Source: Spirogloea muscicola (Eukaryota; Streptophyta; Zygnematophyceae; Spirogloeales; Spirogloeaceae). From it: DNA of 24,185 nucleotides. A model generated the notes under the pieces. It did not search any database, was not told the DNA's origin, and was given only the letters and a program-made list of their open reading frames with translations. Both the position numbers and the translations under genes were made by a program. Positions within the stretch are counted from its first letter, which is position 1. Every line of letters begins with the position of its first letter. The DNA lies in NCBI GenBank assembly GCA_009602725.1, contig WELB01000147.1, positions 276,118 to 300,302 on the forward strand, given 5' to 3'. Positions 1 through 15,200 of this stretch are shown piece after piece.

Positions 1-66
1 CGCTGCCTGCCGCTCGCGCCGCGCCTCCGTCCCGCCGCCGCCGCCTCGCCGGCGTCTGCCCGCGAG

Positions 67-4785
<4,719 letters not shown>

Positions 4786-5347
4786 ATGATGGGAGCTACA
4801 GCTAAAGGAAACATTCAGAAGTCTGCTTTAGAAGGCTGCTCCTACATGTGACAGACTGGGAGACATATATTATGCAAGGCAATCAGCGATCAATAGTAGC
4901 CATAGCAACCTGGTGGGCATGTTGGTAGAACAGTCAATATCCTTGCTGGATGCAGATAGTTTTCAACCCTGATAAGGATGCAAGGAGACACTAAGAAGTG
5001 CCTCAAAGATTAATTGAAACTATCATAGCACATAACCACTGTCAATGTACACTGAAGGGTCTTGCTTAAGTAAGCATGGCTCAACAGCTAAAAAGGAACA
5101 AAGGAGTCCATTGGTCTCGGGCATGGTCATTCGCATTCGTTCGGTACTTACGTCCGCAGCTAAGTTGACCGCCTGCCCCATCTCCTCCCCCTCCGTAAAT
5201 GCACCTCGTTGCTGTGTCTTGTGCTGTTCGTGCGCCTCTCATTTGATGGCCAAGTGAGACTTTAACGAGACTCTCTTTGACGCCGAATGCCGCCCGTCGA
5301 AGCCGCGTCCACATGAAGAACCCTCTCTTCAAACAAAGGAAGAAGGG
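4786..5347. other. Intergenic DNA downstream of SSADH
   Basis: Holds the SSADH 3' UTR and spacer. I see no gene, no RNA gene and no TGTAA polyadenylation motif here. The short frames present show no recognisable protein. The right end runs into the dispersed repeat copy that begins near 5348. Confidence 0.5.
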
Positions 5348-5690
5348 GCTCTCCCAATGGGGGCAAGGGCTGTGAGAAGCCAGCCCGAAAAGAATTAACA
5401 AAGGGGCCAATTCGAAGGGGCCAAATGACGGAGGGGCCCAGAAAACAAGCAAGCGTAGCCAGATTGACTGGTGGCTGGGGGGGCCTGAAGCCATAACGAC
5501 GGAGGGGCCTGAAGATGTTATGTCAGAACGGGTGGAGAATGGACCACTCAGTAGCTACGAGTGAGGAGCCTCAAATCCTACAGACAAGCTGCTGGAAATA
5601 TATCCCCCTGATGAAAGCCAGAAGCTGCAGCGAGAGCACGGCCAGCACACAGATGCAAGGCGTGGGCCATGGACCGCTGAAGGGAGACAA
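5348..5690 (+). repeat. Dispersed repeat copy (SSADH-downstream)
   Basis: Matches 23173-23455 with indels. Both start with GCTCTCCCAATGGGGGCAAG and continue through GCCAGCCCGAAAAGAAT (5380 here, 23207 there). Both then share the stretches around GGGGCCTGAAG, GGACCACTCAGTAG, TATCCCCCTGA and GCAAGGCGTGGGCCATGGAC. The central part differs. It has no coding potential of its own. It belongs to the same family as the copies at 8581-8890, 21051 and 23128. Confidence 0.85.
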
Positions 5691-6181
5691 ATGCATGCGA
5701 TATAATTGTGCCCACGAGCCAGCGGCGTTGAAGTCAGCCAGCTCACCTCGCCGGTGGGACACGGCGCGCCGAAAAGTACGCCTGGAAATGACAAGGTTTT
5801 TTGAGCCTCACTCATGGTAGTTACTTGCGTAGCCAAAAGGCTCACAAGGCTTGGAGAGGTGCAAGTAATGGAATTTGCCTGAGCATCACTTACTTCGACT
5901 TAAATTGGATGGTCTGTCTTAAACTTCGGCATGCTTGCAATAATTTGCACGAGCTGCTCAATCACCCTGCATCTTCTCGAGCACTGCATGTATTGTGATC
6001 TCAACAATACATTATGGTGCAAATTCAGTCAACATTGTGAAAGTTGTTGCTAATCTGTCAGAATCACATTACACATACTTCGGCATCTTCTCCGCCAGCG
6101 AGGGTACTATATAAATGTAGTAAATCTGTGAACTACAACTGCTGCAGGTCTATACAGAAATTAGAACGCAACTCGATTCCA
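5691..6181. other. Intergenic DNA / 3' UTR of the minus-strand gene
   Basis: Spacer between the repeat copy and the stop codon of the minus-strand membrane-protein gene. Apart from a candidate polyadenylation motif at 6069-6073 I see nothing specific. Short frames here are unsupported. Confidence 0.5.
6069..6073 (-). terminator. Candidate TGTAA polyadenylation signal
   Basis: The minus strand reads TGTAA about 110 nt past the TAG stop at 6184-6182. TGTAA is the usual polyadenylation signal of chlorophyte mRNAs. A 5-base match occurs often by chance, so position is the main support. Confidence 0.35.
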
Positions 6182-8389
6182 CTAGGACTGGGGTCCTGCG
6201 GTGCCCTCCTCTGGGGGCTCGTACTGTAAAACCACATCCACGTGCTCCTCCTGATCATCCTCCTGGTCCGATTCATCATCTTCATCACTGTCCTCCAACG
6301 CCGCCTGCACAGCATAGCAGTGGTCAGCCAGTCATGTTTGGGTCAGATAGTCCATGTTAGGTGACTGCCCCAAAGTCAATGTGGCCAAAACGCAGGCACG
6401 TGGCTGCTTTAGAAAGGCTGTAAAGCGGCAGCCGCAAAAACCGAAGGGCTTCGGAATAGAGAAATGGCAACAGCCTCCGTCACACTGCCCAGCTTCAGCA
6501 AACCACGCATGAAGGAGATGGCAACGGCTGGATAGCGTGCAGAGGCAACATTAATTGGGTACTTACAGCAAGAAGAGGAGCGTGATTGCCATAAGTATCC
6601 GAGGAGTCGGCCCACTGCAGCATTGAAGCGGTGCAAGAGAAGAGCAGCACAAAGAGGAGCGAAAATGACAACCCCACGAGGATGGTGCCCACCATGCTGG
6701 TTGTGGCGGAGGCTCTCACAAAGTCCACGATGTCCACTGCTCACAAGTCAACACCTTACTGTTAATAGTACTAAGGAGACAGTCGACCCCAGCAAGGGAT
6801 ACCCACTGGTGCGAAATTGAGGTAGCGCGGCCTTTTGAACGTGGCCAGTAGATACGATGACAAAGGCAGGAATCAGCGGCAACTTGCCCGTAAGCAGAAG
6901 CAATGGGACCCAGTTGTGGTAGGGGCTCACATGTATGCTTGGGATGGCTTCCCAAAGTGCCCAGCGATTTGCGGCTGGGGATGAAGACAACGTTGGAGCC
7001 AGAAGCAGAGCCGTCGAGGCTGTTCACATAGCTGCTCTGAGCTTCACCGCTGCTGGAGGCACTTGCCATAAAGAGGGGACCAAACGATGGTTCAGCCTGC
7101 TCCTCAGCCGAGTCCTGTACAAATTGCTCAGTCAAGGACGGCCCGACCCCCTGGTACACTCCATGGTCAGGCGCTGTCCCGAGCACTTTCTCAGGGAACT
7201 TGGCAACAAAACGGTTGCGCAACCATGCGATCTGCTCCACAATGTCGGTCATCAGCTGTGCTCCCTGCAACCAAGTGGCAGTGTGTGAATCAGCACATAC
7301 TCAGCCCCAGCAGTGAGGATGGGGCTTGCATCGTGCCAAAGCTGGCAAGGACACGGGCCATGGCAACAGCAGGGCGCACCTGCTCATCACGCTGCAGCTT
7401 TCTAGCAATGAAGCTTCCGAGAAAATGCCTCGGAGATACGTCTTCCTTGGGCAGCGGCGCCTTTTGCAGGCGATTGTCGGTTAATCCGAAGATGCTATCC
7501 TCAGCTTGATCAGTGGAAGCAAGCTTGACATGACTTTCAACATCTTGAACCGGCAAGGTAGGCTCTGATAGACCATGGAAAAGTGACTCAGCCTGCGAAG
7601 CTGCGCCAAGAAGGTATGCAAGTAAGTCCCCGACAGCGGATCGCCAAGGCCAAGAGCGAGGCTTGTAACTGAAAAAGAGAGGAGGACGATCCTGACGAAG
7701 GCGCATTATGACGAGCCAGGCGTCAAGGACTGAATGGTGACCCAAATGACAGTTCGATAGACGGATGTGCCGTCAGTGGATGGGACACTGGCGCTTGTGC
7801 ACATAGTAGGGGCGGGGGGCGGTAAAGGGGTCCGAGGTGGAGGTGCGCACTGAGCTCGGCATCTCCAGCGTCGTCAAGCCTAGCCATCGACTCCACAAGG
7901 AAGGCCATGTCGGCATGATGGAGCACGAGGACTGCCGGGCGGCGCCGGATTGCGAAGGTCATGCCTCCACGGAGAAGGATGCCCACAGTCTCCGGCTGCT
8001 TCAGACGATGACGGTGTCAGTTGCAGGAGTTGAGAGCGCATGCCTCGTGTTACGGACGATAGAGCATCGTCAAGCTCAGGCGCGTCAACCGAGAGGGCAT
8101 CGCAAAGCCTTGCCATGGATCTTGCTGCTGGATGAGGCCTTGGGGCCTCCGCGGCCCCATCATCAAGCAGGAGACGGCGGCGGCGTACCTCAAAGCGGCG
8201 GTAGGCGATGTAGCGGCCACAGCTCTGCAGAGCAGAAGGCGCAGGTGCCGCAGCGTGTCAGCGGGGTTGCTCAGCGTATGCAGTGGCGGGGAGCACTGAG
8301 ACGGCCGCAGGGCCGGCAATCCGGCTGCAACGAGGCGCACGCACCCAGGGCGCGGAGGAGAGGCGGAGAGGCGTGTCCTCCGCCAGCAT
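6182..8389 (-). CDS. Unrecognised protein with C-terminal membrane segment and acidic tail, 7 exons
   Basis: I do not recognise the family. Exons on the minus strand: 8389-8345, 8224-8189, 7995-7742, 7668-7380, 7264-6931, 6736-6567, 6304-6182. They join in phase to 1251 nt, 416 residues, ending in TAG. Residues ~16-110 hold a basic run (GRYIAYRRFE, FAIRRRPAVLV) and then a conserved-looking stretch HHADMAFLVESMARLDDA. Residues ~250-290 are Ser/Gly-rich and look like a linker. Residues ~333-354 form one strong hydrophobic span (VGTILVGLSFSLLFVLLFSC). The last 40 residues are acidic (EDSDEDDESDQEDD). The C-terminal four exons are well supported; the first two are weaker. The frame stays open upstream of Met8389 through an Ala/Pro-rich GC-rich tract with an N at 8497, into repeat DNA at ~8590, so the true start is uncertain. 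A single-pass or tail-anchored membrane protein is the most that can be said. Confidence 0.65.
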
Positions 8390-8580
8390 CGCCGGCTCCT
8401 CGGAGGCGGCGGCGACGGCGGGAGCGGCGTCATAGCCGGCGGCGCCGTCGGCGGGGAGGCCGGGGTCGTCGGGGGCGCGCAGCGCGAGCGCGGAGGNCGG
8501 GGGTGGCTTCCACGGGGGAGGGGGTGTGGCTGCCGCGGTGACGGGGTCTTCCGACGGCGCCGCCCCGTCCGGCCCGCCTG

Positions 8581-8772
8581 GCTGCCCATTGAGGATAGGG
8601 GCTGGAAAAGCCAGACCAAAACAGAAGGGACAACGTACGAGAAGGGGGCCGGGGGAAGCGATATGGAAACACAAGCACAACAAGAAACAAAGCAGGTACG
8701 CATCACTCAGGAACCCCTGCTGAGCAGCCTCAGGTCAGAGAAGCTAGGCTCCGGGTCAGAGAAGCTAGGCCA
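8581..8772 (+). repeat. Dispersed repeat copy at the 5' side of the minus-strand gene
   Basis: Starts GCCCATTGAGGATAGGGGCTGG, matching the left end of the insert at 23140, written here in two parts: GCCCATTGAGGAT then AGGGGCTGG. It continues like 23460-23595 (AGAAGGGGGCCGGGGGAAG, ACACAAGCACAACAAGAAAC, CCCCTGCTGAGCAGCCTCAG). Near the right end GGTCAGAGAAGCTAGGC occurs twice with a 21-bp period (8733 and 8754). Confidence 0.75.
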
Positions 8773-8829
8773 GGAAGGCCCGTTCACAGCGAGTGTCGAG
8801 AAAGTGACCCTCCCAATCCGGCTCCTCTT

Positions 8830-8905
8830 CCAGCCCCTCTTCTCTATGGGCGCGCACTTCTCCCAATGGGGGCAAGGGCTGTGGTAAGCCAGCCCGAACA
8901 AAGGA
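8830..8905. repeat. Inverted junction of two repeat pieces
   Basis: Bases 8830-8861 are the reverse complement of 21164-21195 (CTCTTCTCTATGGGCGCGCA inside it). They run directly into a forward piece, CTCCCAATGGGGGCAAGG...GCCAGCCCGAAC, like 21062-21098. Two copies of the family in opposite orientation are therefore fused here. Confidence 0.75.
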
Positions 8906-9039
8906 CCGGGAACCGAGGAGGTGGCTCTTCGCTCTTCGGAAAGCAAGCAAGGGCCAGCTGGTCAAGCTTCTGTGGCACAAAGCCATGCGCAGTCGAGCAC
9001 CGGTCAGCCTCCTACAAAGGACGGGCTGGCCTCAATGCT

Positions 9040-9063
9040 TTGTCCATCCTTTTGGGCTGGCCT
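9040..9063 (-). repeat. Reverse-orientation repeat signature
   Basis: The minus strand reads GGCCAGCCCAAAAGGATGGA and continues CAAA, the same core as GCCAGCCCAAAAAAGAATGG at 21200 and 22510. Only the core is recognisable. It lies in the spacer just beyond the IleRS stop codon. Confidence 0.6.
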
Positions 9064-9229
9064 TTCACGGCCATCCACGCCTTTGAGATTGGTTTCCATT
9101 GTGCTTGGCCGCTCATCCCTCTGTTATGCAAAGCACGCTGCTGTTCCCCCGGTGTACCAGGCACCTGCAGGGGTCCTCCATGTACGCCCTGCCTGCCCAC
9201 GCTGAGCCTGACGAGCCCCTCCCCCCCAG

Positions 9230-12200
9230 CTACCTCACCGCCGTCTCCTCCTCCTCCAGCCCCTCCTCCATGCGATCCACGTGATCGCCCACGCTCGCCA
9301 AAAAGTCGCGGCCCACCTCCAGCTCGTATGCCGGCTGGCCATCCACCGCCACTGCAACCTGCGTACTCCCACAGCCCTCCTATGCATCAGCGGCATGCCT
9401 GGCCATCTGCAGCCGACCGCGACCACAGGCGTGCGGCACAGCCACCCAGAGTCATGCCCAGGCGCCCCCACTCACCTTGCCGCCGTGGCTGGCCAGGTAC
9501 CGCTGCAGGCTGCCCCAATCACGAGCGCACAAAGCCACCATCGCATTGCTCGCGTGCGCCTCATTACCTGCGCCAAGCCGTATAGACCATCTTGACACTG
9601 TCCCAATCAGGAGAAGCAAACCCGAGCATTTACTACCCTGAAAGCTCTGGCTCCTATGGCGACGACCTAAAACTGCGGACACCGACAGCAAGAGGACAGC
9701 ATCAACGAGGAAGGCAGTTGATGTGCAGATGATGCACGGCACCGGCAAGCAGAAGTACCCACCTGCACAGGTCCTGGTGATAGTGTCCCGATTGAAGAAT
9801 AAAGTGGGGCGTGCAAGCAAAAGTTTGAAGCTGCAGTCCCCCACTCCGCTGTATTGCTCAGTTGCTATTTGAACCTGAACCGAAAAACAATCATCCAGCA
9901 CAAATGCATCACGGGTGACAGTGGTAAGCAGAGGGTGTTGTCATGACTTGTCTGCCTCACGAAGGTAGTAAGCACTTCAAAGGCAAGGGCTGCACAGAGA
10001 AAGAGCTTCCAGGCGCTTGCTGCTGCTGCACAGGTGCCAACCAAGCTCTCCTGAAAAGGTCGAGCTTTGCTTTGCCCTATGTACACAGTGGTGGCTAGCT
10101 TATCACGTACCGCTGACGGAAGAAGGAAGCTCACTGGGAGAAGGGAGGACCCCAGCCCTTCAACAATGTACACAGCCTAGTTGAGGGGAGACACAAAGCT
10201 TCGTCACGCAATATGCCGCCTCGGCCACTGATGACTTGGCCAGGGGCCCCTATGAGCAATGGCCAATGATGCAACAAGATCTACTACCTGAAGCAAACAA
10301 GACGTCTCACCTGCGCACTTAAAGCACGCTTCAGCACCTCGCAGGGCCCAAGGTACTCTATGAAGACCTCAACACTGTCCGTGGGTTCCAGGCCGGCCTT
10401 CTTCCTCAACTTCTGCACCCGGTTCACAACCTGGCGAAGACAGAACAAATAGCAGTATGCCTCTCATCACCAAGGACATCAGAAGCCGTCCTAAGGACTT
10501 GACAGGCATGAGATCCATAGTGACTGTGCCTGCTCCATGCCTGCTTGCATTTGCATTGAGACAGTCATGGAGTGGCATGCTACCTCCCGTGCAATTCCAG
10601 CATCAGCGAGCTCCTCATCCGGCCTGAGGTCAAGGACCACTAACACATCCCCTGGAGAGAACCCATGCTCAACATGTCAGCTCGTGAGAGCAGCATCTGA
10701 AATGAAAGTATGTGACACACTCAGGCAGCTACAGGACAGTGCCAGCGCTATTCCACAGCTGAGGAGGAGAAGAAAAGCCACGCACCATCAGTGGCAGCAT
10801 CAATGCCAGAAGCATCAACGTCTGCTGGAGGTTTAAATTCTCGAATAATCTGCCAGGCCAAGACTTGGTCAGCTGAGCTGTTGTTGTCAAAAGGATCTCT
10901 TCATCACTTGATAGACATACTCCTATGACCTTTTTACAGTTATCTACTTGTTCAGAACGAGGCTGAGAGTGGTAAGAGCATGGCATAGCAACACTTGATT
11001 CTGAGGAAGTGTTGAAAGATTCACGAACCTTGATTTCTCCGGCCTTGAGCTTGTATCCGGCGATATCTACCTCACCAGCCTTCTCAAAGGCAAGGATAGA
11101 ATCCATGTCCATGGCCTTGACCTCCTTGGCGACGGCACCCATGGCCTTCCCCAAGCGCTTTCCCAGTACACTGTGTAGGTAGGTCATCAGCCCTAGTGAG
11201 CGCAGGATTTGTGGATGCACTTTTACGGCTTACACCTGCACTTTGTCACGGAGACAAATGCAGCGCACTCTCGATACCATGGGCGCATCGGCGGCTTGCC
11301 TGAAGTCGGGCTCTGCCTTGAGAGTCGCATATTGGAGAGGGTCAGAGCACGGCACAATAGCCCTGCAATTTAGCTCCTCCACAACATACTGCACAGCAAA
11401 GTGGAGTCTCAGCGCCAGTAAGCCTGCAGCTGACCCAGAAGGCACGTATGCCAATATGGACAAGCATCCAACTCTGCCCAGCAGCTCATCGTGTGGCAAT
11501 CTTGGCGCAGCACTACAGCCATTCCACAATTTGCGCCACCTTCAAGAACTGGGACATTGTACTGTTCAGGGCTATGTCACAGGCCACATTGTAAGAGCGA
11601 CAAGTAGATGTCCTGCCCTGTCATGAAAGCTCTCCATACCTTGCGAAGCTGGCCAGTGATATCCTCCAGGAAGTCATTGTCTGGATGCACCACCACAATC
11701 TCCCTGGCACCAACAGCAGAGCTAGCCGTAAGGAAATGCTGCCACAACCTCTTGGCTTGCAGGTCATACACATCTTAGCTGACATACAGCATGATTACCT
11801 GGGCTTACTTTAGAGGTGTTTTGAGGGCCTTGTTGTGCCTCTCTCTCGTATTGCGAGCGAGGTCGATGACTGTCATCATCCTGGCCACGCTCTGCTCGAT
11901 TCGAGAGTCGCTCTGCACTTGCAAGAAACCACCACTCTGGTCCACATCAGTGCTTTCGACAAGTGACTCAGAAGATACTAGTACCCAGATTTCTTATTGT
12001 CCAACGAACATGGCTTCTCAATGGGGATCTGGCAAGCTGTGCTGGGCACTTGTTCAGCTATGGCTTATCATACCTCACCGGAGGACTCTGGGATATCACA
12101 GTAATGCACACTCTCCTCGGCGGTAGGTGGGAGAGCCCTCCGCAGATTCTGGTACATAGCTTCGCAAAAGAATGGAGTAAATGGCGCCATGACTTTGCAC

Positions 12201-15200
12201 ACTGTCAAAAGAACCTGCACTAACGATGCGAACATGTCATATTCTGTTCTCATCCTGCCATGACATTTCATGTTCTCAACTTGCCATGGCGTATCACCAC
12301 TTCAGAACAGCTGGCAACCTGCTCATAAGTATTGGTCCCACTGGCGCGACAGTGATGGTCCAAGTAATTTCAGCATACACCAAGGTATCTTGTTGAAGCA
12401 GAAAGCCTTGATCACTGATACATGCTGAATTGTAAAGTGGAGCGAGATGTACATTGAAAAGGGTGGAAAGGGCCATGCGGCAGTCAGAGTCGCCAGTACG
12501 ACCCTTTAGACGTTTCCGATTGAATCGCACGTAAATATTTGTGAGGTTGTCGATGAACTTAAGTAGGAATGGGACCACCTGCTCGAAATATCATCGCAGT
12601 GATGTCAAGCAATCTGACCGGCGATTAATCCAACTCCTGGCAAGATACGTCGTGCTTGATTGGAACTTAAAGCGTCAGATCAGCTGGTCGGTACAGTTGG
12701 TTCTTGTGCAAGAAGGTTCTCAAGGAGGACTGCGGAAGGGACACAAGTCGTCTGCTTTTGATGCAAGCATTTGCACACGTGCAGAAGCCATCCACTCACA
12801 GTGTAGAGTCTATAAGCCTCCATCTCTACTTGCACAAACCGAACCACGCTTTTACTTGCTGAGTTGATCCACCGGTCGAGAATGTTGACACAATCATCCA
12901 ATGTGGTGGGGTCTGCAGGCTGGAAGGGGGGGAGTCCCTCAACTTCAAGCCTCAAAGCGTTCTGTACAAGGAACCTATAGGCGTTGTACCAAGGCAGAAA
13001 CACGTCTTTTACCTGTCACACAGCCATGCAAGCCTTCTGATATTCAGCACAGTCAATGCTTGGCCGCAACTCAAAGAAATGTAAGATTCACCTCAGTTGC
13101 CCCGCACACATCATGTGCCAACAGCTTAAGAGTCACTAGTTGTCACTCTTATAGCCATACCCAAGAAATCTTCAGAATTGACAAAGATAATGAAGGCTTC
13201 TGAGTAAGATTACAAGGGCCTAGCAGGCGCTCACAACAGCAAAGACACCCTCTTTCTTGAAACGAAGAGGCTCTGCTCGGACCACAGGAGAATTTATCAG
13301 GTATAGCCTCATGGCATCCTGATGAGTGCAAAATATGGCAGCAGTATTAGAGAGATAATCATAGCCACTGTATGAACTTGTTTCACAATTGGGTTCAAAG
13401 ATCAAGGGGCAGCAGAGCGCAGCATGCAGCAACTGAAAGTGCAGAGAAGGGTCTCACGGCGCCATATTCGTCGACAATCTCCTGGGGAGGAGGGTAGTTC
13501 TTGAGCCGCTTGCTCATCTTCTTGCCGTCCTCAGCCAACACCAGCCCATTGCAGATGAGGTTTTGGAATGCTGGCTTGTCAAAAAGTGCGGTTGCAAGCA
13601 CCATCATTGTATAAAACCTACATGCTCAGAGAGACCATCCAGAGCATGCAAAGAATCAGGCAAAGGGACACATATACAGATACCAGACTCGTGGTGTGCA
13701 GTGCCAACAGCAGCTCAACTCTGGTAACAGAAAGAGCTTGACAAACAACTAAGTGCATGACCAGACAACCACAGCATCCCACAAGTATACAACCACTGCA
13801 ATCATATCAGGACATCTGAACTGCCTGACAGTGGCAGTGCTTGACTTGTGGTTGATTACCAGCCACGGGTCTGATCGAGACCCTCAGCAACAAAGTCGCC
13901 TGGGAAGTTGTGCTCAAACTGCTCCCGATTTTCAAACGGATAATGTATATAACCATAAGGCATAGAGCCACTCTCAAACCAGCAATCAAATACCTGGGAA
14001 AGCACCCAACTGCAAAAGTTGTAAATGAGCACCAATGATTTTGCAGCTCAATCAAGGAAAGCACATAAGAAGCAACGCAAAACTCTGGTCACAAGAGACT
14101 TGTGGTGCCTTACTTCTTCAACTCTTCTGAGAACTCCAAACTCTTGGCCGCGGCTTGAAGGAATTGTGACGTGGTCTATGTGGTGCCTATGTAGGTCTGT
14201 AGCCTGCATCAGATAAGAACGTCTGCATGTTGTAGCTCAAAAGTGGGCTGAATCATCCATAGCTGATAAGGAAGCAGCGCAGTCCATTCCTTTGTGGTAC
14301 ACTAACCCCAGATGTAAAGTCTAGGTTTCGATGTACAAAATCACAAACAAAAGCCTTTAACAAGTAAGGATTTGTCGAGTTTGTGACAGATGTCAGGAGA
14401 CCTTGAAGCCAGATGCTTCATACAGCTCCTGTATGGAGCCAATAACTCGGATTTCCTGGCCATCTCTGCTTTCCCAGATCGGAAGTGGCGTGCCCCAGAA
14501 TCGACTCCGACTGACAGCCCAATCTCTTGCACTTTCTAGCCAGTTGTGAAATCGTTTGTCCTGATATCATAATACACAATTTCAGCTCTTGCTAGCAACC
14601 TTAGTTAGTAGACACTTAAGCAGCAAAGCAACGAGCTGCTTATGTACCCTCGCGACAGAAACCATTGGCTCGAGCAGATAATGTGTGCAATAGTACAAAT
14701 AGTACAAGTGGTACTCTCTCCGTGTTACCTTGACATAATCTGGCACCCAATAAGTCTGCTCATTGTTCTTCAGCAGCTTGTCTTTTATCTTCTCCACTGC
14801 AACAAACCTGAAGAATTGCAAGAAGGACCCTGTGACTCAGACTCTGTAAATCTCCAGAGCCTGAACGACAGCATGTTCTCCAGTCGTGAAGGATGTCAGA
14901 CTCCACCTGTGAGAAGACAGACTCAGGACATGTTCCAACTGCATCAGCCATGAAATTCCAACAAATGATGGATGGGTTGCAGAATTGATGAGACGAACCA
15001 ACTGGGAACTGCTTTGTAGAGAAGGGGAGTATCAGATCTCCAGCAGAAGGGGTAGGAGTGCATGATGCTTCCGGAACTAACAAGCCTCCCCATGGCCTGC
15101 AGACATGTGTATGCCCTTCTGAGGAAAATGTGAAAGCAGGTGAATGCACTTGCATCATGCTCTTGCTCTCAAACTCAATGTCGAAAGTATGCCGTTTCAT

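Noticed and set aside
7268-7379. In-frame reading through this segment as coding (RPAVAMARVLASFGTMQAP)
   Set aside because: Reading through reaches a stop, and no donor further on keeps phase with the next exon. A GTGCGC donor at 7379 and a TTGCAG acceptor at 7265 join both flanks in frame, so it is taken as an intron.
7837-8541. Plus-strand frame of 234 codons
   Set aside because: It is antisense to the first exons of the minus-strand gene. Its Arg/Gly-rich protein is what a GC-rich antisense strand produces.
8866-9585. Plus-strand frame of 239 codons
   Set aside because: It overlaps repeat DNA and the antisense of the last two IleRS exons; the Pro/His/Arg-rich product looks like shadow sequence.
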